Assembly: GCA_020441345.1 (NCBI GenBank) | Contig: JAGRMK010000196.1 | Location: 12,752 to 22,909, forward strand | From: Paracoccaceae bacterium | Lineage (GTDB): Bacteria > Pseudomonadota > Alphaproteobacteria > Rhodobacterales > Rhodobacteraceae | Reading direction: 5' to 3' | Length of the DNA stretch: 10,158 bases | Shown here: in pieces, positions 1-6,135 of the stretch | Numbering within the stretch: position 1 is the first letter of the stretch | Layout: each line of letters opens with the position of its first letter | Program-made: the position numbers and the translations under genes | Notes under the pieces: model-generated | Databases searched by the model: none | The model's input: the letters and a program-made list of their open reading frames with translations, nothing else | Told to the model about the DNA's origin: nothing

Positions 1-535
1 TCGGACCGGCTCCCGCGGCCGAAACGCCGGTGGTGAGAACCCACCACAGCTTTCCGTTGGCTTCCTGATACCATGAAAAGCCCAGTTCGCGGGCACGAGG
101 GTCCAGGATGATCGCGCGGGTGTCGCGCTGTTCGAGCCATGCGGTCAGCGTCTCCAATTCGGTCTCGAAGGTTTCCGACAGCGTCTCGCCCAGGAACTGA
201 CCGGTATAGCCGACCCGGCGAACCCGGTCGATCGGTGACGATCCGTCCGAACCAAAGTGCCACGGCCGCCCCTGGATGGACATGTCGCGCGCATGGGTCG
301 CGGCGGCAGACGTCAGTTGCACGTTCAATTCGACCGGGGCCAGGCGGCTTTGCTCGCGCACGGTGTTGATGGCATCGCGCATCCGGGCCTGAATGCGGGG
401 CACGTCGCGTTCGCGGATGCGATAGATCACCGGAATTGGCCGTCCGTCCGGGCCCATGCGCATGGCGGTTCCGGGCGCTGTGCAGGCGGCCAGGGCAGCG
501 AGAGCAACGAGAGCGGGGTAGACGGGGCTGGGCAT
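1..535 (-). CDS. CAP-domain (SCP/PR-1-like) lipoprotein, C-terminus outside window
   Basis: The leftward reading frame stays open from ATG 535 to the window edge, giving 178 visible codons. The N-terminus has a short hydrophobic stretch ending in the lipobox L15-A-A-C18, so it is probably a lipoprotein anchored through Cys18. From about residue 48 it matches the bacterial CAP domain: THARDM with His81, WHF with His93, IDRVRRVGY, then GETLS with Glu117, and later TAWLEQRDTRAIILDP and ELGFSW. These include the two His and one Glu of the usual CAP metal-binding cavity. AGGA sits 7 nt before the ATG. Bacterial CAP proteins are extracytoplasmic and their exact activity is mostly unknown. It diverges from an L,D-transpeptidase gene, which suggests an envelope role, but that is inference. 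Confidence 0.85.
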   Translation of the reverse strand, partial: MPSPVYPALVALAALAACTAPGTAMRMGPDGRPIPVIYRIRERDVPRIQARMRDAINTVREQSRLAPVELNVQLTSAAATHARDMSIQGRPWHFGSDGSSPIDRVRRVGYTGQFLGETLSETFETELETLTAWLEQRDTRAIILDPRARELGFSWYQEANGKLWWVLTTGVSAAGAGP

Positions 536-563
536 GGTAATCCTGTCGATTTGATGCCGTTGA

Positions 564-592
564 GCCATAGACAATGTGTCGCGGAAATTCAA
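564..592 (-). promoter_or_regulatory. Possible sigma70-type promoter for the CAP lipoprotein gene
   Basis: On the minus strand TTGAAT (592-587) and TATGGC (569-564) are separated by 17 bp. The start point would fall near 557, leaving a leader of about 22 nt with the AGGA ribosome binding site. The -10 box matches only the first half of the consensus, so this is a moderate call. Confidence 0.4.
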
Positions 593-594
593 AT

Positions 595-622
595 GCAACT
601 CGGCGTGATCACGCCGCGTTGC
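595..622. promoter_or_regulatory. 28-nt inverted repeat, candidate operator between divergent promoters
   Basis: The 16-bp core CGGCGTGATCACGCCG (601-616) is a perfect palindrome. It is flanked by GCAAC (595-599) and GTTGC (618-622), which are also complementary, with one mismatched pair (T600/C617). Thirteen of 14 position pairs match. There is no following T-run, so it does not look like a terminator. It lies exactly between the two candidate -35 boxes (587-592 leftward, 624-629 rightward), as expected for a homodimeric regulator controlling both genes. The cognate regulator is unknown. Confidence 0.6.
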
Positions 623-623
623 G

Positions 624-652
624 TTGCGAGTGCGACAGATTTGCCCTATATA
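624..652 (+). promoter_or_regulatory. Probable sigma70-type promoter for the L,D-transpeptidase gene
   Basis: TTGCGA (624-629) and TATATA (647-652) are 17 bp apart. Transcription would start near 659. This supports ATG 685, which has an upstream CGAGG, over ATG 664, which would lie almost at the 5' end with no ribosome binding site. Confidence 0.55.
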
Positions 653-684
653 GACGCAAAAACATGAGCGACCGAGGCACACCA

Positions 685-1314
685 ATGTCCACTGATCCCT
701 TCCTGCGCCTCAACCGGCGCGGCTTTCTGGCCGGATCCGCCGCTTTGGGCGGGATTCTGGCGGCTCCCGCAGTTCTGGCACAAGCCACTCCGCCGGTCGA
801 TCCGTCGATGGCCAACAGCACCGAGCTTGAAACCGATGTGCGCGAAACCGCGCCGCGGAATATTTCCAGCTTTCGCACCCTGAACTGGCGCGATTACTTC
901 CCGAATCTGCGGCGTGGCGCGATTCTGGCCGATACCGACAGCCGTGCGGTGCACTACTGGTCCGAGGATGAAAGCATCTATCGGCTCTATCCCTCGTCGG
1001 TCCCGATGAGCGATGAGCTGACGCGGCGTGGCAGCACGACGGTGGTGCGCATGGTCGTCGGCCCGGAATGGCGCCCGACCCCGTCGATGCGCGAACGCAA
1101 CCCGGAATGGCCCGAATACGTCGGCCCGGGCCCCAACAATCCGCTGGGTAGCCATGCGCTCTACCTCGGGTGGCAGTATTACCGCATCCACGGCACGCAT
1201 GACACGCGCAAGATCGGACGCCGGTCTTCGAACGGCTGCATCGGTCTCTATAACGAGCATATTGCCGAGCTTTACGGCTACGCACAGATCGGCATGCAGG
1301 TGTTGCTTATTTGA
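685..1314 (+). CDS. Tat-exported L,D-transpeptidase (YkuD domain)
   Basis: This 209-aa protein begins with a twin-arginine signal: NRRGFLAG, then a hydrophobic stretch and an A-Q-A type cleavage site near residue 33. The C-terminal third is a YkuD domain. It has His169 in RIHGTHD and the nucleophile Cys185 in SSNGCIGL, spaced as in the family. The family motif more often reads S-H-G-C, and Asn replaces that His here, a known variant. Such enzymes make meso-diaminopimelate (3-3) cross-links in peptidoglycan or attach proteins to it, in the periplasm. The region of about residues 60-140 (NWRDYFPNL, WSEDESIYRLYPSS) is the usual first part of alphaproteobacterial YkuD proteins. The start at 685 is chosen because CGAGG lies 8 nt upstream. 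ATG 664 is in frame but has no ribosome binding site. About 150 bp without a recognisable gene follows. Confidence 0.88.
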   Translation: MSTDPFLRLNRRGFLAGSAALGGILAAPAVLAQATPPVDPSMANSTELETDVRETAPRNISSFRTLNWRDYFPNLRRGAILADTDSRAVHYWSEDESIYRLYPSSVPMSDELTRRGSTTVVRMVVGPEWRPTPSMRERNPEWPEYVGPGPNNPLGSHALYLGWQYYRIHGTHDTRKIGRRSSNGCIGLYNEHIAELYGYAQIGMQVLLI

Positions 1315-1466
1315 CGACATCGCGGCGAAGTCGTGGAAAAGCAAAAACTCAGCCGTTGCATTTCACGCCGCAAACTGATTTGAGAACAGGACGAGGTATC
1401 GTCTTGGGTGCGCACTCTGCCCACAAACTGAATACGTAGAAGTGCGCGAATACTGGAGGTTGACAA

Positions 1467-1643
1467 ATGAAGAAACTCGCTCTCGCTGCTCTGCTCGCAG
1501 TCACCGGCTCCGCTGCTCTGGCTTCGGGCTACATCGAACCGATCGTCGAGCCTGAAGTCATCGTGACTCACTCGTCGTCGTCGGTCGGTGGCATCGTTGT
1601 GCCGCTGCTGCTGCTGGTCGTGGTTGCCGCTCTGGCTTCCTGA
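1467..1643 (+). CDS. Small exported membrane peptide, 58 aa, unknown function
   Basis: ATG 1467 has GGAGG (1455-1459) 7 nt upstream, the strongest ribosome binding site in the window. The product starts with a signal peptide (MKKLALAALLAVTGSAALA, cleavage probably after A19). An acidic segment SGYIEPIVEPEVIV follows, then a Ser run, Gly-Gly, and a C-terminal hydrophobic segment PLLLLVVVAALAS. Eight of ten Ala codons are GCT, whereas neighbouring genes use mostly GCC/GCG. Together with the ribosome binding site and the strong terminator downstream, this suggests high expression. I recall similar short Gly/Ser plus hydrophobic-tail proteins as common in Rhodobacterales genomes, without a known role. 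It is convergent with hemH and so not in its operon. Function cannot be assigned. It may sit in the inner membrane or periplasm as a single-span peptide. Confidence 0.75.
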   Translation: MKKLALAALLAVTGSAALASGYIEPIVEPEVIVTHSSSSVGGIVVPLLLLVVVAALAS

Positions 1644-1666
1644 TCTGCTTCACGGCTGATCTACGC

Positions 1667-1697
1667 AAAGGGGTCAGGCAGTTTGCCTGACCCCTTT
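1667..1697. terminator. Bidirectional intrinsic terminator
   Basis: AAAGGGGTCAGGCA (1667-1680), a GTT loop, then TGCCTGACCCCTTT (1684-1697) form a perfect 14-bp stem. The A3/T3 ends give a short U-tract in either direction. It lies between the 58-aa gene (stop 1643) and the convergent hemH (stop 1718), so it can end both transcripts. Confidence 0.88.
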
Positions 1698-1717
1698 CGC
1701 GTTTCCGGCTGCCCGGT

Positions 1718-2806
1718 TCACCCCAGCCAGCCGCGCAGATTCTCGGCGACGATCGCGGCCAGCGCATCCATATGCGCCGCGTCATCGTTCAGGCACGGAA
1801 TATAGGTGAACGATTCGCCGCCCGCGTGCTCAAAGGCCTCGCGAATCTCTCCTTGAATTTCTTCCAGCGTTTCAATGCAATCCGCCGCAAAGGCCGGGGC
1901 GATGACTGCGAGTCGCTTGATCCCCGATTGCGCCAGCCGGGCAACGTGCTGGACCGTGTAGGGCCGCAGCCATTCCTCGCGCCCGAAGACCGATTGAAAC
2001 GTGGTTTCAATCATTCCCTCGTCCCAGCCCAGACGCTCGCGCAGCAGCCGCGTCGTTTTCTGACACTGGCAGTGATAGGGATCACCCTCGGTCAGATAGC
2101 GTTGCGGCATCCCGTGATACGAGGCCAGCAGCAACTCGGGCTTGTGTTCCAGCGCCGACCAGGCCCGTTCGACCGATTGCGCCAGCGCGTCGATATACTG
2201 CGGGTTGTCGAAATAGGCGGGCACCGTGCGCGCGGCCGGCTGCCATTTTTCCTGCATCAAGGCGCTGAAGAACCGGTCGTTCGCGGTGGCTGTCGTCGCG
2301 CCGGCATATTGCGGATACAGCGGGAAAAACAGGATCTTCTCGCATCCGGCTGCCACCATCCGGCGCACCACGTCGGGCGTCGACGGGTTGCCGTAGCGCA
2401 TGCAGAAATCGACCATCACCGAATCGCCGAACTGCGCCTGCATCCGCTTGGCCAACGCGGCAGTCTGATCACGGGTGATGGTCATCAACGGGCTTTCGCC
2501 CTTGTCGTGATTCCAGATCGACTTGTAATTCGCGCCCGAGGTAAACGGCCGCTTGGTCAGGATGATCAGTTGCAACAGCGGTTGCCACTTCCACGAGGCA
2601 ATATCGATCACCCGCTTGTCCGACAGGAACTCGTTCAGATAGCGCCGCATCGACCAGTAATCGTAATTGTCCGGCGTGCCCAGATTGGCGATCAGCACAC
2701 CGACCCTGGTCTGCGCCACCGGCGGGTGGTCGGCGGGCGCATGGCGCAGCCGCCCTTGGCCTGGCTGTATCATATGGGCGGGGCAACGGGCGGCGGCGTC
2801 GGTCAT
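1718..2806 (-). CDS. hemH: Ferrochelatase
   Basis: This 362-aa cytoplasmic or membrane-associated enzyme inserts Fe2+ into protoporphyrin IX to make protoheme, the last step of heme synthesis. Family hallmarks are VGVLIANLGTPD near the N-terminus, YLNEFLSDKRVI, and the catalytic His231 in SYHGMPQRY. They continue with GDPYHCQCQKT, the FQSVFGREEWLRPYT block, and Glu312 in the CIETLEEI segment (equivalent to the metal-site Glu). ATG 2806 is chosen because AAAGGA lies just upstream. An in-frame GTG at 2836 would add ten residues without support. The first 30 residues precede the conserved core, so the N-terminus is somewhat long. It follows the methyltransferase-like gene by 51 bp on the same strand and may be cotranscribed. 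I could not judge an Fe-S cluster: Cys246, Cys248 and Cys310 are present, but no C-terminal Cys group is obvious. Confidence 0.96.
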   Translation of the reverse strand: MTDAAARCPAHMIQPGQGRLRHAPADHPPVAQTRVGVLIANLGTPDNYDYWSMRRYLNEFLSDKRVIDIASWKWQPLLQLIILTKRPFTSGANYKSIWNHDKGESPLMTITRDQTAALAKRMQAQFGDSVMVDFCMRYGNPSTPDVVRRMVAAGCEKILFFPLYPQYAGATTATANDRFFSALMQEKWQPAARTVPAYFDNPQYIDALAQSVERAWSALEHKPELLLASYHGMPQRYLTEGDPYHCQCQKTTRLLRERLGWDEGMIETTFQSVFGREEWLRPYTVQHVARLAQSGIKRLAVIAPAFAADCIETLEEIQGEIREAFEHAGGESFTYIPCLNDDAAHMDALAAIVAENLRGWLG

Positions 2807-2857
2807 TGGCTTCCTTTCGGTGGCGTCGCCCGTCACCTAGCGGGCGCGGCGGCAAGG

Positions 2858-3721
2858 TCAATCCTTGCGGGCGTTTGTGGCACGGCTGGGCGCGGGTTCC
2901 AGCGGCGTTTCGGCCGCGCCCAGCGCATCGGCCAGCCGAGTCGCGGCCGAACCGGGGCGCAGCGGCTTTTGTTGCGTGTCCGACGGCGCCCATCCGGTCA
3001 GGAACAGGGTTTCCACGCTGGCCTTCAACCGCCCTTCGGGGTCCGCGAACGTCTGGCGATACAAATCCTGGGCCCGTGCCAGAACGCCGCGTGGCAAGGG
3101 CGCGCGGTGGCGGCTGGCAAGCGCATTCGATTCGCCCATGGCCCGCATATCGTGCACCAGATGCATCACGTCGCGATACAGGATCGTGCGCGTGAACCCG
3201 TCCGCCACCGGCAGCGCCAGCCCGGCGCGTAGCAGCAAAGCCCCCAGGTCGCGGATTTCCCCCATCGGTGCGACGCGGGGCGCGATACTGCCGGTCACAT
3301 CCGATTCTGCCTGTGCCAGAACCGCGCGCAACTCGTTCAACGTCTGACCCCCGAACAGCACGCCGATGAACAACCCGTCGGGTTTCAGCGCGCGACGGCA
3401 CTGGATGATCTGACCGAGCGGGTCATCGGCCCAGTGCAGCGACAGAGCATGGATCACCAGGTCATGCGCGCCGACCCTTAGATCCAGCACCGGGTCATCG
3501 GCGACGATCCGCGCATCCGGCAGACGCTCGCGCCAGACTGGGGCGAAAGGCGTCACCACAGCGGGCGCCGTAAACACTCTGTTAACCTCGGTGAGTCTTT
3601 CCTGAATGTCATCGGCCGCATCGTGATGCAGGAACAGCGCCGGGTTGCGCAAGGCACGGGCAAGGAACCGGGCACGGGCGGCGCGGTCGGTCAGCGCCGG
3701 AGGAGAGGGTGGTGTGTTCAT
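2858..3721 (-). CDS. Methyltransferase-fold protein, BioC/NDUFAF5-like
   Basis: This 287-aa protein resembles the class I methyltransferase group that includes BioC and mitochondrial NDUFAF5. The N-terminus (TDRAARARFLARALRNPALF, then FLHHDAADDIQERLTEVNR) and the middle (DLVIHALSLHWADDP, then ALKPDGLFIGVLFGG and LNELR) are characteristic of it. The glycine-rich SAM loop expected after the NRVF segment is not recognisable. The corresponding stretch reads TAPAVVTPFAP, so catalysis or SAM binding is uncertain. NDUFAF5 acts on a complex I subunit, but I do not extend that function to this protein. The start at 3721 gives the expected N-terminus, but no good ribosome binding site is visible and its ATG overlaps the comF ATG on the other strand. 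Any promoter must lie inside comF. hemH follows 51 bp downstream. Confidence 0.8.
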   Translation of the reverse strand: MNTPPSPPALTDRAARARFLARALRNPALFLHHDAADDIQERLTEVNRVFTAPAVVTPFAPVWRERLPDARIVADDPVLDLRVGAHDLVIHALSLHWADDPLGQIIQCRRALKPDGLFIGVLFGGQTLNELRAVLAQAESDVTGSIAPRVAPMGEIRDLGALLLRAGLALPVADGFTRTILYRDVMHLVHDMRAMGESNALASRHRAPLPRGVLARAQDLYRQTFADPEGRLKASVETLFLTGWAPSDTQQKPLRPGSAATRLADALGAAETPLEPAPSRATNARKD

Positions 3722-4508
3722 GAAAGCCGTGTTTGGCGCGCGCAGGCGGGATGTCAAGACACACCGGCTCGCGCATTTGGCCGCAGGCGCTGCGCGCGTG
3801 GTGCTCGACACGCTCTATCCGCCGCATTGCCTGGCCTGCGACGAGCCGGTGCAGGAACCCGGAACGCTCTGTGCGGCGTGCTGGGGCCAGACACCGTTCA
3901 TCGACGGGCTGGCCTGCGATACCTGCGGCACGCCGCTTCTGGGCCGGACCGACGAGGCACCGGTGCATTGCGACGACTGCCTGACCGTGGCACGTCCCTG
4001 GAACCATGGCCGCGCGGCCCTGGTTTACGGCGAGGTCGCACGCAAGATGGTGCTGGCACTGAAATACGGCGACCGACACGACATTGCCGCGCCCGCCGGA
4101 CGCTGGCTGGCCCGTGCCGTATCGCCGCTTGTCCGGGCCGATACGCTGGTCGCGCCGGTGCCGCTGCACCGCTGGCGGCTGTTCAAGCGGCGCTACAACC
4201 AGTCCGCTCTGCTGGCACAGGCCCTGGCCCGCCAGATCGCGCGGCCCTGTTGCCCGGATCTGCTGCTGCGGACGCGCCGGACGACGATCCAGGACGGGCG
4301 CACCCGCGCCGGGCGATTCGAGAACCTGAGCGGCGCGATTGCCCCGCATCCTCGCCGCGCCGGGCGGATCGCCGGGCGTCATGTCCTGCTGGTCGATGAC
4401 GTGATGACCTCGGGCGCGACCCTGGCCGCCGCGACCGAGGCCTGTTACCTGGCCGGCGCAGACGCCGTCGATGTGGTCGTCATGGCCCGGGTCAGCCGCG
4501 ACGAATAG
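3720..4508 (+). CDS. comF: ComF-family phosphoribosyltransferase-like protein
   Basis: This 262-aa protein has the ComF layout. The N-terminal double zinc-finger region has Cys37/Cys40 (CLAC), Cys51/Cys54 (CAAC), Cys66/Cys69 (CDTCG) and Cys84/Cys87 (CDDC). A type I PRTase domain follows with VAPVPLHRWRLFKRRYNQS and the PRPP-binding loop HVLLVDDVMTSGAT at 221-234. ComF is needed for DNA uptake in naturally competent bacteria and is thought to work in the cytoplasm with single-stranded DNA. In many alphaproteobacteria it exists without a known competence phenotype. The start at 3720 has a purine-rich GGAGGAGAGGG 11-20 nt upstream. That tract lies inside the divergent methyltransferase gene, with which this gene shares overlapping start codons. 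No terminator is visible in the 75 bp before grxC. Confidence 0.9.
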   Translation: MKAVFGARRRDVKTHRLAHLAAGAARVVLDTLYPPHCLACDEPVQEPGTLCAACWGQTPFIDGLACDTCGTPLLGRTDEAPVHCDDCLTVARPWNHGRAALVYGEVARKMVLALKYGDRHDIAAPAGRWLARAVSPLVRADTLVAPVPLHRWRLFKRRYNQSALLAQALARQIARPCCPDLLLRTRRTTIQDGRTRAGRFENLSGAIAPHPRRAGRIAGRHVLLVDDVMTSGATLAAATEACYLAGADAVDVVVMARVSRDE

Positions 4509-4529
4509 GTCATCGTATCGGGAAGGTGG

Positions 4530-4558
4530 TTCACAAATTCACAAAGGCGCACTACATC
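4530..4558 (+). promoter_or_regulatory. Possible promoter with tandem TTCACAAA upstream of grxC
   Basis: TTCACA (4530-4535) and TACATC (4553-4558) are spaced by 17 bp. The -35 lies in a perfect tandem repeat of TTCACAAA (4530-4537 and 4538-4545). The same TACATC -10 sequence appears in the regA promoter of this window. The start point would be near 4565, leaving about 19 nt with AAGGA before the grxC ATG. Confidence 0.4.
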
Positions 4559-4583
4559 CCTTTGCAACGCGAAAGGATGCTCC

Positions 4584-4844
4584 ATGCCCAAGATCGAAGT
4601 TTATTCCTCGCCGTTCTGCGGGTTCTGCCACCGCGCCAAGCGCCTTCTGACCCAGAAAGGCGCGCAGTTCACCGAGATCGACGTGATCGCCCATCCCGAA
4701 CGCCGCAACGAAATGGTGCAGCGTGCCAAGGGCGGGCGCACGGTGCCGCAAATCTTCATCGACGGGCAACATGTCGGCGGTTGCGATGATCTGTTTGCGC
4801 TGGATCGTCGCGGCGGGCTGGACCCGCTGCTGAAAGCCGGGTGA
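4584..4844 (+). CDS. grxC: Glutaredoxin 3
   Basis: This 86-aa protein is a full-length dithiol glutaredoxin, a cytoplasmic glutathione-dependent disulfide reductase. The active site is C12-G-F-C15, where the textbook class has CPYC. GGRTVPQIFIDG with the cis-Pro (TVP) and HVGGCDDL, the glutathione-binding end, follow. AAAGGA precedes the ATG by about 7 nt. The stop codon at 4842-4844 is 5 bp before the next ATG, so it is very likely cotranscribed with the carbon-nitrogen hydrolase and the MarR gene. The Gly-Phe active site is, as far as I recall, common in this order rather than a defect. Confidence 0.94.
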   Translation: MPKIEVYSSPFCGFCHRAKRLLTQKGAQFTEIDVIAHPERRNEMVQRAKGGRTVPQIFIDGQHVGGCDDLFALDRRGGLDPLLKAG

Positions 4845-4849
4845 GGATA

Positions 4850-5692
4850 ATGCGCGCCGCGCTCTTGCAACTCAGCAGCGGCGACGTGCCGCAGGACAAC
4901 GTCGCCCCGGTGCAAACCGCGCTGCGGCAGGCGGTGGCGCATGGCGCGGGGTTTGTCCTGACGCCCGAGGTGACGAATTGCGTGTCCGTCAGCCGAAGCC
5001 ATCAGAATGCCGTGCTGACCGACGAGGCCGGGGATCCGGTCCTGGCCATGCTGCGCAACGAAGCAGCGCGCGCCGGGATCTGGGTCTTGCTGGGGTCGAT
5101 CGTGGTCAAGACGGGCGACGCGGACGGGCGCTTTGCCAACCGGTCGCTGCTGATCGACCCGGCCGGCGAGATTACCGCGCGTTATGACAAGATCCACCTG
5201 TTTGACGTGCAGGTCACGGAAACCGAAACCTATCGCGAATCGGCGGGTATCCGGCCCGGAGACCGCGCCGTCGTGGCACAGACGCCCTTTGCCACGCTGG
5301 GTCTGACGATCTGCTACGACTTGCGCTTTCCACATTTGCACCGCGATCTGGCCAAGGCCGGCGCACAGGTTCTGACCGTGCCCGCGGCCTTCAGCCCGGT
5401 GACCGGCGTGGCGCATTGGGAAACCCTGCTGCGCGCGCGGGCCATCGAAACCGGCTGCTATGTGCTGGCCCCGGCGCAGACCGGGCGCCACCCCAACACC
5501 ACCGGGCGCGAGCGCACCACCTGGGGTCACAGCCTGGCAATCGCCCCCTGGGGCGAGGTTCTGGCCGATGCCGGGCGCGAGCCGGGGGCGATCTATGCCG
5601 ATCTCGATCTGGATGCGGTCGAGCACGCTCGCAGCCGCGTTCCGGCGCTGAACCATGACCGCCCTTACCGCGCACCGGGAGACCGGCCATGA
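4850..5692 (+). CDS. Carbon-nitrogen hydrolase, Nit1-like (possible deaminated-glutathione amidase)
   Basis: This 280-aa cytoplasmic amidase belongs to the nitrilase superfamily. The Glu-Lys-Cys triad is visible: Glu40 in LTPEVTNC, Lys114 in RYDKIHLFDV and Cys155 in ICYDLRFP. The segments FSPVTGVAHWETLLRARAIETGCYV and GHSLAIAPWGEVLA complete the fold. The YDKIHLFDV signature and overall length fit the Nit1/Nit2 branch, whose Nit1 members hydrolyse deaminated glutathione, a repair reaction. Its place directly after the glutaredoxin gene supports a glutathione theme, but omega-amidase (Nit2) activity is also possible. ATG 4850 matches family N-termini (MRAALLQ). Its GAGGA lies only 2 nt upstream, so GTG 4841, overlapping the grxC stop, is an alternative. 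The stop overlaps the marR ATG as ATGA. Confidence 0.9.
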   Translation: MRAALLQLSSGDVPQDNVAPVQTALRQAVAHGAGFVLTPEVTNCVSVSRSHQNAVLTDEAGDPVLAMLRNEAARAGIWVLLGSIVVKTGDADGRFANRSLLIDPAGEITARYDKIHLFDVQVTETETYRESAGIRPGDRAVVAQTPFATLGLTICYDLRFPHLHRDLAKAGAQVLTVPAAFSPVTGVAHWETLLRARAIETGCYVLAPAQTGRHPNTTGRERTTWGHSLAIAPWGEVLADAGREPGAIYADLDLDAVEHARSRVPALNHDRPYRAPGDRP

Positions 5693-6135
5693 AGCCGATC
5701 GACGATCTGGCCGTGTCGCTGTTCGCCGAACTGTTCATGGCCGACCAACTGGCACGCGCGCGGGTCGTGCGGAAACTGCCAAAGGGCATGGAACTGTCGC
5801 ATTTCAGCGTGCTCAATCACCTGACCCGGTCCAGCGAGGAACGCACGCCCGCGCAGCTGGCAAAGGTGTTTCACGTCACCCGTGGCGCGATGACCAACAC
5901 CCTGAGCAAACTGGAAATTGCCGGGCATATCCATATCCGCCCGGATTGGGACGATGCGCGGCGCAAGTTCGTGTCGATCAGCCCCGCCGGGCGCCGCGCA
6001 CGCGACGAGGCCCTCCAGGCGATCTCTCCGGTTATTGCCGGTCTGGCCGAGAAACTGGGCATCGACCGGGTGCGCGCGACGCTGCCGGTTCTGCGCGAAC
6101 TGCGGTTGGAACTGGAACGCGACGAAGAGCCGTGA
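5689..6135 (+). CDS. MarR-family transcriptional regulator
   Basis: This 148-aa protein has a winged helix-turn-helix. The recognition region is RTPAQLAKVFHVTRGAMTNT, followed by LSKLEIAGHIHI and the wing DDARRKFVSISPAGR. N- and C-terminal helices for dimerisation flank it. MarR proteins are usually dimeric repressors released by small ligands or thiol oxidation. This one has no Cys, so direct thiol sensing is unlikely. The start ATG overlaps the hydrolase stop (ATGA) and has GGGAGA 7 nt upstream, indicating translational coupling in the grxC operon. The stop codon directly abuts the stop of convergent regA. Targets are unknown, and its own operon is a candidate. Confidence 0.9.
   Translation: MKPIDDLAVSLFAELFMADQLARARVVRKLPKGMELSHFSVLNHLTRSSEERTPAQLAKVFHVTRGAMTNTLSKLEIAGHIHIRPDWDDARRKFVSISPAGRRARDEALQAISPVIAGLAEKLGIDRVRATLPVLRELRLELERDEEP

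Noticed and set aside
257..667. A 136-codon rightward frame opposite the CAP lipoprotein
   Set aside because: The leftward frame has a lipobox and CAP motifs. The rightward one crosses the promoter region and has no recognisable domain.
1314..1334. ACGAC/GTCGT inverted repeat after the L,D-transpeptidase as a terminator
   Set aside because: The 5-bp stem has an 11-nt loop and no T-run.
1404..1435. TTGGGT with AATAC as the promoter of the 58-aa gene
   Set aside because: The spacing is about 21 bp and the -10 is poor. No alternative in 1315-1466 was convincing, so the promoter is left unassigned.
2827..2846. Inverted repeat CGCCCG/CGGGCG between the methyltransferase gene and hemH as a terminator
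   Set aside because: The stem is only 6 bp with an 8-nt loop and no T-run, in a very GC-rich spacer. It is too weak to call.
1772..3232. A 486-codon rightward frame opposite hemH and the methyltransferase gene
   Set aside because: It spans two well-supported leftward genes, has Arg/Gly/Gln-rich shadow composition and matches no family I know.
4601..5656. A 351-codon leftward frame opposite grxC and the amidase
   Set aside because: The opposite strand carries complete catalytic motifs for two proteins. This frame shows low-complexity Gly/Gln/His/Arg composition typical of an antisense shadow.
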